From Planctomycetaceae bacterium (lineage in GTDB: Bacteria > Planctomycetota > SZUA-567), in contig JAJQBO010000203.1 in NCBI GenBank assembly GCA_021203245.1, forward strand, positions 1 through 64,000: a stretch of DNA of 64,000 nt, written 5' to 3'. Within the stretch, counting starts at the first letter, position 1; every line of letters starts with the position of its first letter. The position numbers and the translations under genes are program-made. Under the pieces are notes generated by a model. That model was given only the letters and a program-made list of their open reading frames with translations. It was not told where the DNA came from and did no database searches. Of this stretch, positions 37,980-47,807 are shown piece after piece.

Positions 37980-39287
37980 GTGGACGACAAAGGGCTTCTC
38001 CATATCGACCAGCGCCAGGGCCATGTCGCCATCGACATGGGACTGATGAATGAGCGCCAGGTCAAAGACGCCACCATGCAGATGCTGGTCAAAAACGCCA
38101 CCCTGGCGACGCCGCGCAGCTTCGGCCAGGTGGCGCTCGAACTCGGCTATCTCGACCAGGAGGGCTTGGCGGCGGTCGAGATGGAGGAGCGCCGCCGCCG
38201 CCGGCTCATCACCGGCTACGAGATTATCGACATCATCGGTTCCGGCACCATCGCCACCGTCTACCACGCCATGCAACTGACGATGGACCGCGAGGTGGCG
38301 TTGAAGATTCTCCACCCGTGCCTGGCGTCTGACCCGGTGTTTGTCCGGGCCTATATCGCCGAGGCGCAGGCAGTCTCCCGGTTCCACCACCCGAACATCG
38401 TCCAGGGCTTTGATGCGGGCGAATCGAACGGCTTTTTCTATTTTGCCCACGAATACCTGCTCGGCGGCTCCATCGCCGACCGGCTGGCGCGGGGCGAAGA
38501 GGAGACGCGCTTTTCCGAAGGCAGGCTCCTGAAATACCTGCGGCAGACCACCGCCGCCCTCATGCACGCCTGGAACGTCGCCGTCTACCACGGCGACATC
38601 AACCCGGGCAACCTTCTCCTCGACGCGAACGGCAACATCAAGCTGGCCAACCTGGGCGTTCCCCGTGTGGCGGGCCTGCGCACCTCGGGCGGCGTGGCCA
38701 TGCCCGGCTTTGTCCGCTGCGGTCCCGAATATGCCGCGCCGGAGCAATTGGACAAACCCGACCTCGTCAACCCGCAGACAGACATGTACAGCCTCGGCGC
38801 GACGTTCTACCACATCTCGTTCGGCGTCCAGCCGTTTACCGCTCCCGAAGGCGTGCCGCTGGCCGAGTACCGCCGGACGGCGCAACTGCCGTCCTTTTCG
38901 CTGGAGAGCCAGGAGGGGTTTTCGGCCAAGTATCTGCGCCTCATCCACGACATGCTTGAGGTCGATCCGGCCAAGCGCCCGGCCAATCCGGAGGAACTCG
39001 CCGACCGGCTGGAAAAATTCCACCAGTCCACCTCCGACGACTCCAGCGTGCCCGGACAGGTGCGGACCGGCGTCGTTCCGACGTCTTCGGCCGTGTCCGG
39101 CCGGACCTCGGGGCGGTTTTCGAAGCGCGCAATCGCGCCCAATTCGCAATCGCCCGAGCGGGCGTTTTCCCTCAAGCGGCGCGACGGGGTGGGGCGGGCC
39201 TCGCCGACCCGGCGCTGGCTCATCGGGGGCGTCGTGGCCGGGCTGGGCGCGGTCCTGCTGTGGCTGCTGTTTGTTTCCCGGGGATAA
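37980..39287 (+). CDS. Ser/Thr protein kinase-like protein with degenerate active site
   Basis: 435 residues, GTG start with GGGAGAA. Residues 10-75 are a small helical module like the MshEN/GspE N-terminal domain. Residues 80-345 have a Hanks-type kinase fold: P-loop GSGTIATV (88-95), VALK (Lys109) and HGDINPGN (204-211). However, HRDLKPxN is changed (R to G and K to N) and DFG is NLG (224-226), so the Mg-binding Asp is an Asn. One membrane helix is near the C-terminus (RRWLIGGVVAGLGAVLLWLLFV). Likely a pseudokinase or weak kinase; the tail faces outward. Confidence 0.85.
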   Translation: MDDKGLLHIDQRQGHVAIDMGLMNERQVKDATMQMLVKNATLATPRSFGQVALELGYLDQEGLAAVEMEERRRRRLITGYEIIDIIGSGTIATVYHAMQLTMDREVALKILHPCLASDPVFVRAYIAEAQAVSRFHHPNIVQGFDAGESNGFFYFAHEYLLGGSIADRLARGEEETRFSEGRLLKYLRQTTAALMHAWNVAVYHGDINPGNLLLDANGNIKLANLGVPRVAGLRTSGGVAMPGFVRCGPEYAAPEQLDKPDLVNPQTDMYSLGATFYHISFGVQPFTAPEGVPLAEYRRTAQLPSFSLESQEGFSAKYLRLIHDMLEVDPAKRPANPEELADRLEKFHQSTSDDSSVPGQVRTGVVPTSSAVSGRTSGRFSKRAIAPNSQSPERAFSLKRRDGVGRASPTRRWLIGGVVAGLGAVLLWLLFVSRG

Positions 39288-39290
39288 GGC

Positions 39291-40169
39291 ATGAGCCCAT
39301 ACTACACCGTCCTGCTGCTGGCGTTCGTTATCCTGCTGGCCGTCCTGCTGATTCGCTATATCAACAACACCGTCGACGGCGAATTCCGCAGCCTGGCGCG
39401 GAGCGTTTCCGACCCCGACTACCGGGCCGAACAACTGGCGGCGGTCGACGCCAGGCTGGCGGCGCTTCTCCCCCTCGCGCCGGACGTGCCGCCGCTCGTC
39501 AAGCCGGGGCCGCTTCGCGGCGTGCTTGCGCCCATGCTGCTGGCGCTTGGGGTGGTACTGTTGTGGGGCGCCGGGTCGGCGGTGCATGACAGGGACAAAT
39601 GGCTGTACGGCGGGGTGGCGGTCCTGGCGCTGGCGATTGCGATCATGCTGGTGACGCTCCGGAAGCGGCGGCGGGCGCGCACGGCGCGGCTCCTCCTCTA
39701 CCGGGCCGACCTGCGCCGCCTCGACGACAACCGCGCCGGCGCTGCCGAAGATCTGCGCGAACTTCTGAAGCTCACCCCCTGGGACGACAGCGCCTGGGCC
39801 GAACTGTCGGACGATCTCGCCGCCGACGGCCAACTGGAGGATGCGCTCGCCGCCATCGATCAGGCCGCCGCCGTCGACCCGAGGTACGACGAATACCGCC
39901 AGCTCCAGGCGTCACTCGCGATACGCGCGGGCAAACTCGACCGCGCCAGGCAGGCTATCCGGGAATGGACCGAACTGGACGGAGTGGCTGACGACGACCC
40001 CCGCCTCGCCATCTACACGGCGGCCTTGCAACTGGCCGAAGGCGAGCGGGAAGCGGCGGCGGCGACCATTCGCACCGTTTTGCTGGACCGCGACGCCGCG
40101 GCGTGGGAATACCTGGATTCGGACAGCGCCTTGTCGGGAATCCGCGCGCTGCTGCCGGGAAAGGGATAA
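39291..40169 (+). CDS. Membrane protein with TPR-like helical repeats
   Basis: 292 residues: one membrane helix at the N-terminus (YTVLLLAFVILLAVLLIRYI), two more at about 80-125 (LAPMLLALGVVLLWGAGS, LYGGVAVLALAIAIMLV), then TPR-like helical repeats with Ala-Leu-Asp patterns (RADLRRLDDNRAGAAEDLRELL, ALAAIDQAAAVDPRYDEYR). No catalytic motif is visible. It follows the kinase-like gene by 3 bases and precedes the dehydrogenase by 3, so it probably forms a membrane complex with the kinase. Confidence 0.65.
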   Translation: MSPYYTVLLLAFVILLAVLLIRYINNTVDGEFRSLARSVSDPDYRAEQLAAVDARLAALLPLAPDVPPLVKPGPLRGVLAPMLLALGVVLLWGAGSAVHDRDKWLYGGVAVLALAIAIMLVTLRKRRRARTARLLLYRADLRRLDDNRAGAAEDLRELLKLTPWDDSAWAELSDDLAADGQLEDALAAIDQAAAVDPRYDEYRQLQASLAIRAGKLDRARQAIREWTELDGVADDDPRLAIYTAALQLAEGEREAAAATIRTVLLDRDAAAWEYLDSDSALSGIRALLPGKG

Positions 40170-40172
40170 GGG

Positions 40173-41114
40173 ATGAAAAATCTGGGTCTGGTGTTTTTAC
40201 CGCCGGTCAACGGCCTGCCGGGAATGGAAGAGCGCCACGTCGCCGCCTTGCGGCAGCGGGTGCCGTCGGTCGACTGGCGCGTCTGCGCGGACAAGGACGA
40301 AACGGCCTCACTCCTTCCCGATGCAGTCGCGGCGCTGGTCTGGGCGTTTTCGTCGTCGTGGAACGGCAAGGCCGGGAACCTCCGCCTCATCGCCACGCCG
40401 GCGGCGGGGCGCGACTGGATTCACGCGACGCCCCGCGACGGCCTGGAAATCCTCTTCGGCCACTACCACGGCGAACTGATGGCCGAGACCGTGCTCGGGC
40501 TTATGCTCGCCTTTACCCGGGGCATCAAGGACTCTCTCGACCGCCGTGGCGAAGTCTGGCCCAGGGTGGAGGTGGGGAGCGCCATGCGGCCGCTGCGGGG
40601 CAGTCACGCGGTTATCGTCGGCTTCGGCAATATCGGCAAGTGGGTGGGGCGGCTGCTCGCGCCCATGGGCGTGCGCGTTACCGGCGTCAACCGGTCGAAC
40701 CTGGACCGGCCCGACTCTTTCCGCCCCGACGACCGGGTGATTCGCCTGGACGAGCTCGATTCGGTTCTCCCCGAAGCCGACCACCTGGTCATGGTCCTGC
40801 CCGGCGACACCGGTACCGACAAGCTTCTTGACGCGCGCCGCATCGGGTTGCTTCGTCCCGACGCCTATGTTTATAATATAGGGCGCGGCAACGCCATCGA
40901 CCTGGACGCCTTGACGGCGGCATTGCGGGAGGGGCGGCTGGCGGGGGCTGGCCTCGACGTCTACCCGGAGGAACCGCTGCCGACGGACGCTCCCATCCGG
41001 TCGTGCCCGAGGACCATCCTGCTGCCGCACGTGTCGGCGTTTGGCCCCACGTATTTCGACCTGTGGATGAAGGAATTGCTGCCTGCGCTGGAGGGGATTT
41101 TCGGCAAAAAATAG
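40173..41114 (+). CDS. D-2-hydroxyacid dehydrogenase (NAD-dependent)
   Basis: 313 residues, cytoplasmic. A Rossmann motif GFGNIGK is in the middle. Catalytic Arg in NIGRGNAID, the acidic residue in AGLDVYPEEPLP and the His in LPHVSAFGP are all in place, as in D-lactate, glycerate or phosphoglycerate dehydrogenases. The substrate is uncertain. Next to larC, the lactate racemase cofactor gene, so D-lactate or another 2-hydroxyacid is a plausible substrate. The ATG follows an AGGG site three bases after the preceding stop. Confidence 0.85.
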   Translation: MKNLGLVFLPPVNGLPGMEERHVAALRQRVPSVDWRVCADKDETASLLPDAVAALVWAFSSSWNGKAGNLRLIATPAAGRDWIHATPRDGLEILFGHYHGELMAETVLGLMLAFTRGIKDSLDRRGEVWPRVEVGSAMRPLRGSHAVIVGFGNIGKWVGRLLAPMGVRVTGVNRSNLDRPDSFRPDDRVIRLDELDSVLPEADHLVMVLPGDTGTDKLLDARRIGLLRPDAYVYNIGRGNAIDLDALTAALREGRLAGAGLDVYPEEPLPTDAPIRSCPRTILLPHVSAFGPTYFDLWMKELLPALEGIFGKK

Positions 41115-41123
41115 GAGGATCCT

Positions 41124-42617
41124 ATGCATCTACATCTGGACTGCCAATTCGGCATGGCGGGCGACATGCTCCTTTCCGCCCTTATTGACGCCGGCGCGGA
41201 CAAGGAGGCAATTGTCGCCATCCTGCGCAGCACCGGGCTCGCCGATTTCGAGGTGGAAGTGGAGCGGACTACCCGCGGCGGCGTCTCGGCCATGCGTCTT
41301 GACGTGATTGACACTAGCGGTGCGGTGCGGCAGGGCAACCATACACACGATCATGATCACGGCCACGATCACGAGCACGACAAGGATCACCACGGCCATG
41401 CGCACGACCATCCGCACGGCCACGCGCACGGGCATGATCACGAACACGAACAGCCCCACGGCCATGAGCACGGCCACAGCCACGGCGCTCATCGCCACGG
41501 TCCGCACAGGCATCTGGAAGACCTGCTCCGGTTTTTGGAAAACGACACCATTGTCCCCCGGGTGCGCGAGCGGGCGAGCCGCATTTTCCGCATCATGGCC
41601 CAGGCCGAGGCGACCGTCCACGGCCAGACCGTCGACACCGTGCATTTCCACGAGATCAGCGGCATCGACACGGCGGTGGACGTCATCGGCTCCTGCATCG
41701 CGCTTGAATTGTTGGACGTCGACAGCATTTCGGCCTCGCCCCCGTCGGTCGGGTCGGGGATGCTGATGTGCGAGCACGGCATCTTCCCGGTTCCCGCCCC
41801 CGCCACGCTGGAAATCCTCAAAAGCAACAACATCCCCTGGCGCGCGGGCGGCGAAGGCGAGCGCGCCACCCCGACCGGCATGGCGCTCCTCGCCGGACTG
41901 GCCGAATCCTTCGGCGACTCGCCGCAGATAACCGTCACCCGCATCGGCTACGGAGCCGGCCACCGCGAGTTCGAAGACGTACCCAACCTCCTCCGCGTTA
42001 TTATAGGAAAACCGGGCATCCCGGGCGAGTCCGAGCGTCCCGGCGGCGGCAAAACCATCATCGCGGAGCCCGAGCAGGAAGTCAGTGGCGAGATAGTCCG
42101 CGTTCCCCTGGACGAAGCCATGCTTCCCGAGGCGGTCGCGGCCATGCTCCCGGGCGAAATCGCCGCCGACGGCGACCGGGTGGTGGAGTTCCGTTTCGTC
42201 GTCGACGACATGACGCCCGAGGCCGTCGCCTACCTGTGCGAGCGTTGCCTTGCCGCCGGCGCGCTTGAAGCCTACGCCGTTGCCGCCATTATGAAAAAGG
42301 GCCGTCCCGGCCATGAGGTCACCGTCCTGGCGACGACCGACTCCACTCCCGTAGTCGTGAACGTCCTCTGGCGCGAGTCCACCACCTTCGGCATGCGCGT
42401 GGGCGAGCGGTCGCGGCTGGTGTTGGCCCGTGACATCCGTTCGGTTCTGGTGCTTGGCCACGAGGTGCGGGTCAAGCTGGGCTGGCTCGGCGGCACCCTT
42501 GTCCGCTGCCAGCCCGAATACGAAGACTGCCGCAAAGCCGCCCTCGACAGCGGTCGGCCGCTGGTCGAGGTGTATCATTTGGCGGCGAGGGCGGCGGAGA
42601 AGTTTGTTTCCAATTAA
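41124..42617 (+). CDS. larC: LarC nickel-pincer nucleotide cofactor biosynthesis protein
   Basis: 497 residues. Inserts nickel into the pyridinium-3,5-bisthiocarboxylic acid mononucleotide cofactor of lactate racemase. N-terminal HLDCQFGMAGDMLLSAL and VHFHEISGIDTAVDVIG are typical. Residues 72-135 are a His/Asp-rich stretch (HDHDHGHDHEH) that would bind nickel. The C-terminal LarC2-like region (CERCLAAGALEAYAVAAIMKKGRPG) is in the same frame, unlike L. plantarum, where a programmed frameshift joins LarC1 and LarC2. Last gene of the alaS operon; no larA, larB or larE in the window. Confidence 0.93.
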   Translation: MHLHLDCQFGMAGDMLLSALIDAGADKEAIVAILRSTGLADFEVEVERTTRGGVSAMRLDVIDTSGAVRQGNHTHDHDHGHDHEHDKDHHGHAHDHPHGHAHGHDHEHEQPHGHEHGHSHGAHRHGPHRHLEDLLRFLENDTIVPRVRERASRIFRIMAQAEATVHGQTVDTVHFHEISGIDTAVDVIGSCIALELLDVDSISASPPSVGSGMLMCEHGIFPVPAPATLEILKSNNIPWRAGGEGERATPTGMALLAGLAESFGDSPQITVTRIGYGAGHREFEDVPNLLRVIIGKPGIPGESERPGGGKTIIAEPEQEVSGEIVRVPLDEAMLPEAVAAMLPGEIAADGDRVVEFRFVVDDMTPEAVAYLCERCLAAGALEAYAVAAIMKKGRPGHEVTVLATTDSTPVVVNVLWRESTTFGMRVGERSRLVLARDIRSVLVLGHEVRVKLGWLGGTLVRCQPEYEDCRKAALDSGRPLVEVYHLAARAAEKFVSN

Positions 42618-42625
42618 CAGTTAAT

Positions 42626-42795
42626 AATTCACAATTAACAATGCACAATTCACAATTACAGGAAGAATTACAGTCAGGATTCGCTCGCTTCCGCTCGCTT
42701 TTTCCTCCAATTTGAGACGAGCGAGCGGTAGCGAGCGGATCCTAAAATGTATTGAGTCCAGTAATTGTGCATTGTGAATTGTGCATTGTGAATTA
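42626..42795. repeat. A+T-rich palindromic repeat, copy 3 (with CGCTCGCT core)
   Basis: Outer arms are CACAATT/CATTGTG words. Inner arms carry TCGCTCGCTT and AGCGAGCGG, giving a nested palindrome. A related core plus flank (TCAATACATTTT...CGCTCGCT) occurs in the copy at 60363-60475. Confidence 0.75.
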
Positions 42796-42825
42796 AAAAA
42801 ACGGACAGCCTCCCGGCTGTCCGTT
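42793..42825 (-). terminator. Terminator after gapA
   Basis: On the minus strand AACGGACAGCC pairs perfectly with GGCTGTCCGTT around a 4-base loop and is followed by a run of T. Confidence 0.9.
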
Positions 42826-42854
42826 CTCCTTGCATAAATCCCAAACCCCAAATG

Positions 42855-43919
<1,065 letters not shown>

Positions 43920-44107
43920 TCAATGCGGGTCGCGCCATCCCCTCGCGCTAACCCGACAGATTATACCCGGCAATTATTTCCGTTGCAAGGGTGGAACGAG
44001 GAAACAATTCTTGTATAATCGACGCAAACGATGCGCCTGCTGAACGTAAAATCCGGTCCGGCGGCAAAAAGCCTTGCAGGGCCGATAGTAATAAGGAATC
44101 ACACCGC

Positions 44108-45364
44108 ATGAGAAGAGGTTTAGGAACGCCCCAACGGCCGGTACGGGACCGCCACGAATCGGAGGCCCTGAGCGTCTCCGAACTCACTCGCACCATCAAG
44201 ACCTTGTTGGAAGGCCGGATAGGGACCGTTTCGGTCACGGGCGAAATCGCCGGCCTCAAGGCCAGTCCGTCCGGCCACGTCTATTTCTCCCTCAAGGATT
44301 CGATGGCCCTGGTGGATTGCGTCATCTGGCGAAGTGCCGCCGGGCGGTTGCGGTCGCTCCCCGACGACGGCGCGAAGGTGACGGTTCGGGGCAAACTTGG
44401 CGTGTACGAACCGCGCGGCCGGTACCAGCTTATCGTTACCTCCATCGTCGCGGAAAAGGGCAAGGGGGATTTGTGGCAGCAGTTCGAGGAATTGAAAGCC
44501 AAGCTGGCCGCCGAGGGCCTGTTCAACCAGGACCGCAAAAAGCCGCTCCCGCCCGCGCCCCGCAGCATCGGCATCGTCACCAGCCCCAACGGCGCGGCGC
44601 TCCGCGATATGCTGAAAATTCTTTCCCAGCGGTCTCCCAACACCCACGTCGTCGTTTCGCCCGCGACGGTGCAGGGCTTCGGCGCGTCGCGGGAGATTGT
44701 CGCCGCGCTGGAGCGGCTCGACCGGTGGGGCGGGGCGGACGTGCTGATCGTCGGCCGGGGCGGCGGGTCGTTGGAGGATTTGTGGTGTTTCAACGACGAA
44801 GCCGTGGCCCGCGCCATCGCCGCCGCCGCGACGCCGGTCGTGTCGGCGGTCGGCCACGAGACCGATTTCACCATCGCCGATTTTGTCGCCGACGCCCGGG
44901 CGGCAACGCCGTCGGAGGCGGCGGAGTACGTGGTGCCGGATTCGTCGCATCTCCGGGGCCGCGTCGCCCATGCCGCCCAGGTGTTGTCCCGCGCCCTCGC
45001 GGGGGCCGTTCGCGAGCGCCGCGAAGCGCTTCGGGGCGTCGCCCGCTGCCGCCTCTACCGTCACCCGGAAGACCTGTTCCAGGGCCGCTGGCAGCGGTTG
45101 GACGATACCGTGGACAGGATGGCCGATGCCGCCGCCGTCTCGGTCCGCCAGGCCTCGACCCGGCTCGACCTCCTAGAGGCCCGTCTGAAGGGCATCAATC
45201 CGCTGGCCGTACTGGAACGCGGCTACGCCGTTGTCCTGGACGCGAATGGCAAAGCCGTCACCGACGCGGCTGCGGTGGAGGAAGGGGATATGGTGCGGGC
45301 GCGGTTGTATCGGGGCAGTATCGGCGCGCGGGTGACGGAAACAATGCCCGGTACAGGTCAATAA
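44108..45364 (+). CDS. xseA: Exodeoxyribonuclease VII large subunit
   Basis: 418 residues. Degrades single-stranded DNA with the small subunit XseB, which is not in the window. An N-terminal OB-fold (VTGEIAGLKASPSGHVYFSLKD) is followed by the catalytic core (GIVTSPNGAALRDML, IVGRGGGSLEDLWCFNDE, SAVGHETDFTIADFVADARAATPSEAAE) and a coiled coil. Start ATG 44108 has AAGGAATC upstream; an earlier frame to 43991 is not needed. Confidence 0.95.
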   Translation: MRRGLGTPQRPVRDRHESEALSVSELTRTIKTLLEGRIGTVSVTGEIAGLKASPSGHVYFSLKDSMALVDCVIWRSAAGRLRSLPDDGAKVTVRGKLGVYEPRGRYQLIVTSIVAEKGKGDLWQQFEELKAKLAAEGLFNQDRKKPLPPAPRSIGIVTSPNGAALRDMLKILSQRSPNTHVVVSPATVQGFGASREIVAALERLDRWGGADVLIVGRGGGSLEDLWCFNDEAVARAIAAAATPVVSAVGHETDFTIADFVADARAATPSEAAEYVVPDSSHLRGRVAHAAQVLSRALAGAVRERREALRGVARCRLYRHPEDLFQGRWQRLDDTVDRMADAAAVSVRQASTRLDLLEARLKGINPLAVLERGYAVVLDANGKAVTDAAAVEEGDMVRARLYRGSIGARVTETMPGTGQ

Positions 45365-45387
45365 CGTCCGGTTCGCCCACCCCACTC

Positions 45388-45444
45388 GTCACCCCGGCGT
45401 GCGGAATCCACCAGCGAAGAAAACGGGCGGTTCGGCCGGGGTCC
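45388..45444 (+). repeat. 57-nt unit, single copy C
   Basis: Starts GTCACCCCGGCG and ends GTTCGGCCGGGGTCC, the second end-type also used by the pair at 54350-54516. No inverted partner is seen. Confidence 0.75.
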
Positions 45445-45602
45445 AAGCCAGCTACGGCGAATTCACCAGACTCAGGCGGGTATTGCGGTATAAGAGGCAT
45501 AAAAACCGCACCGCGAACAAATATTCACGGTGCGGTTGTCAGTAAGTGCGTCGCAAAACTCACATACGTGGCACCATCCCCCACTCATCACTCAAACTCC
45601 GC

Positions 45603-45744
45603 CACCCCCGCGGACGCGGGGGCCCAGCGGGCATTTCAATGAAGGAACGGTGGTACATACCCGATTCCCAACAACGGACAAGGGAAAACAAATCGTTCCC
45701 TCGTTGATCCGTCCGCTGGATCCCCGCGTTCGCGGGGATGACGG
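45603..45744. repeat. Inverted repeat with CCCCGCG...CGCGGGG hairpin ends
   Basis: Left arm 45603-45631 and right arm 45713-45744 are inverted versions of a short hairpin element (CCCCGCG-loop-CGCGGGG then GATCCAGCG or GCCCAGCG). It resembles the GTCAT-(C)CCGCG REP-like elements of many proteobacteria. Confidence 0.6.
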
Positions 45745-45790
45745 GGTTATTGGTATGAGTGGGGGTGACGCAGGCGCGGATCATTCGCTA

Positions 45791-47068
45791 TTACCACCGC
45801 CCAACCCGCTTGCGGTCCGCAACCTTCCGCCCGCTCCCCACCTCGTCGAAATAACTCCGCTGCGCGCTCGCCACCCCTTGCGGCTCGACATAGACATAGC
45901 GTCCGCCGCGCACCTCGGCATTGAGGGCGAGCATGCGTTTCTTCCACTTCACCTCCCACTCCTCGAGCGATTCGCCTTGATCCCGCAGGAGGCGCTCGAC
46001 CTCGGCCAGGGCGGCCTGGGTGATACGGCGATTCCATTGCCGGTCGAAGTCGCGCGGTTCGCGCGCGCCCGAGGCGCAGGTCTCAACCAGGGCAGGGACG
46101 TCCAGGCCCCACACCACCCGGCAGGCGCGCATAAAGCGGCCCATCACCGGCACCGGCCAGCGCATATAGGGGTAGGGGCGGTGCGGGTCGATGGCGGCGT
46201 CGATGGCCTGACGGACCGCCTCGGGGCCGACTTTCTCGAGTTCATTTTGCTCGCGGATAAAGATGGCGTTACCGGTTGCCATGCGGAAGTCGAAGACAAT
46301 GCCCCACATGACCGAATAGTCGTCGATACTGATCTGGTCGCCCATGATCTTGTTCATGGTGGCGCGGACCGAGGGGGCGCGGTTGGAATTGAGGAGCTGG
46401 GCCAGGTGAGTCAGCCGTTCGACATTGACCGAGCCGACGTCGTCGACGCCGACGGCGATGCCGTTATGGTCGAACTGGATTTTCCCGCTCTCCATGTTCA
46501 TGGCCATGCCTTCGGCCAGCCACAGGGGAACGGTGGGAATTTTCGCGACCTTGTAGCCGGACACCAGTTCGTACACTTCCGACGGGGTCGGATAATGCAC
46601 GGCGCGGTGGCAGTACTGGTGGAAGCCTTCATGCATGGCGGTCGCTTCGGGCGGCACCTTGCCGCTCTTGCGGTAGTAGACATGCACCTCGCCCGAGGTG
46701 GTGCAGAAGCCGTTGGTCGAATAGGCAGGGAACTCGTACAGCGCCGCCTGGCGGTCGTACTGTTTGCGGTTCAGGTGGAGCCAGAAGGGCATGGCCTCGC
46801 CCGGAGGCAGGGGCAGTTCGTCCAGGCCTGAATAGATGTCGAACATCTTTTCCATCATCAAGGCGCAACTGCGGGCCATTTCCTGGCTCCGCGACGCGTC
46901 TTTCGCGCCGGCGACCGAGACGACATAGTGCTGGGAGGAATATTCCCCCGCCTGGGTCGGTTCGCCCGAATCGGCCCAATCGCTGTCGGCCTCGACGCAG
47001 CCGGCGACCACAAAGGCCAGAACAGCCAGGAGGAGGAGGGCAGGGCGGTAGTTAGTACGCATCCGCAT
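45791..47068 (-). CDS. Lipoprotein zinc metallopeptidase-like (HExxH, DUF1570-like)
   Basis: 425 residues. The signal peptide ends in a lipobox (FVVAGC, Cys24). HEGFH (146-150) is an HExxH zinc motif, and WLAEGMA further on supplies the third ligand Glu, giving a gluzincin layout. It resembles DUF1570-type secreted peptidases known from planctomycetes. The remainder is helical, without clear domain matches. Likely an extracytoplasmic lipoprotein peptidase; substrate unknown. GGGGA precedes ATG 47068. Confidence 0.65.
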   Translation of the reverse strand: MRMRTNYRPALLLLAVLAFVVAGCVEADSDWADSGEPTQAGEYSSQHYVVSVAGAKDASRSQEMARSCALMMEKMFDIYSGLDELPLPPGEAMPFWLHLNRKQYDRQAALYEFPAYSTNGFCTTSGEVHVYYRKSGKVPPEATAMHEGFHQYCHRAVHYPTPSEVYELVSGYKVAKIPTVPLWLAEGMAMNMESGKIQFDHNGIAVGVDDVGSVNVERLTHLAQLLNSNRAPSVRATMNKIMGDQISIDDYSVMWGIVFDFRMATGNAIFIREQNELEKVGPEAVRQAIDAAIDPHRPYPYMRWPVPVMGRFMRACRVVWGLDVPALVETCASGAREPRDFDRQWNRRITQAALAEVERLLRDQGESLEEWEVKWKKRMLALNAEVRGGRYVYVEPQGVASAQRSYFDEVGSGRKVADRKRVGRW

Positions 47069-47465
47069 TGAAAATCCCCAATACAATTGACGAAGTCCGA
47101 TAACTGCGTACTCCCACGAGAGTTGCCGCTATTCGGCTTGCCGTGAATTTCCCCTCCCCACCCTGTTCCATTCAAAGTTTTTCGGCAAAATCCCCCAGGG
47201 TATGCCGCATAAGCGTTATGTTTTATCAAAAACCGTTTTCCTCACCCTTTCGTCACCCCGGCGTGCATACGTTCACCGTGCAACAAACGTGAGGTTGTGC
47301 CGGGGCAGCAGAGGAGCATCTGCTGCAGTTTTCCCCAACCGGCGTAGACGAAACAAATCGCGTCCGCGACTACCCCGGCACAACTTCACGCCCTTCGCCC
47401 GTTGTAGTAGCCGTCATTCCCGAAGGCGGTGGTCGGGAACGCCGGGGTGACGAAGGAGCATCGTG
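47069..47465. other. Non-coding gap with one repeat pair
   Basis: 397 bases between the lipoprotein gene start and the ybaB stop, both on the minus strand. It holds the large repeat copy D (47252-47451) and the probable promoter of the lipoprotein gene. No further gene is seen. Confidence 0.6.
47252..47451. repeat. 57-nt inverted repeat pair, copy D (right unit enlarged)
   Basis: Left unit 47252-47307 is normal. The right unit 47371-47451 has an additional block of about 25 bases near 47401-47427 between its ends. Confidence 0.8.
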
Positions 47466-47807
47466 CTACATCATCCCGCCGAGATCGATGCCGAGGGACG
47501 ACAGATCGACCCCGCCCGCCATCTCGCGCATGGCGTCGGCACGGAGCGCGCCGACTTTCTTGCGGGCGTCGGCGACGGCGGCGATAGTGAGGTCGGCCAG
47601 CATGTCCGGGTCGTTCGGGTCGATGACCCCCGGTTCGTACTTGAGGCCGATCAGTTCGCCCAGGCCGTTGACGGTCGCCGTCACCATGCCTGCGCCGGCG
47701 CTGCCTTCGCAGCTTTGCTTGGCCAGGTCCGCCTGGGCGGTCTTGGCCTTTTCCATCATCTCTTTGGCGTTTTTCATCAGGTCGAAAATATTGCCCATTC
47801 CGCTCAT
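47466..47807 (-). CDS. Nucleoid-associated protein, YbaB/EbfC family
   Basis: 113 residues. Dimeric DNA-binding protein. Typical start MSGMGNIFDLMKNAKEMMEKAK and GAGMVTATVNGLGELIGLKY. The ATG overlaps the dnaX stop by four bases, the conserved dnaX-ybaB order seen in many bacteria. GAGGAAGAAG lies upstream. Confidence 0.93.
   Translation of the reverse strand: MSGMGNIFDLMKNAKEMMEKAKTAQADLAKQSCEGSAGAGMVTATVNGLGELIGLKYEPGVIDPNDPDMLADLTIAAVADARKKVGALRADAMREMAGGVDLSSLGIDLGGMM

Larger units (their letters stand above)
45365..45790. other. Non-coding gap with two unrelated repeats
   Basis: 426 bases between converging xseA and the lipoprotein gene. It contains a single 57-nt unit (45388-45444) and a palindromic element (45603-45744). 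No gene is seen. Confidence 0.7.
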
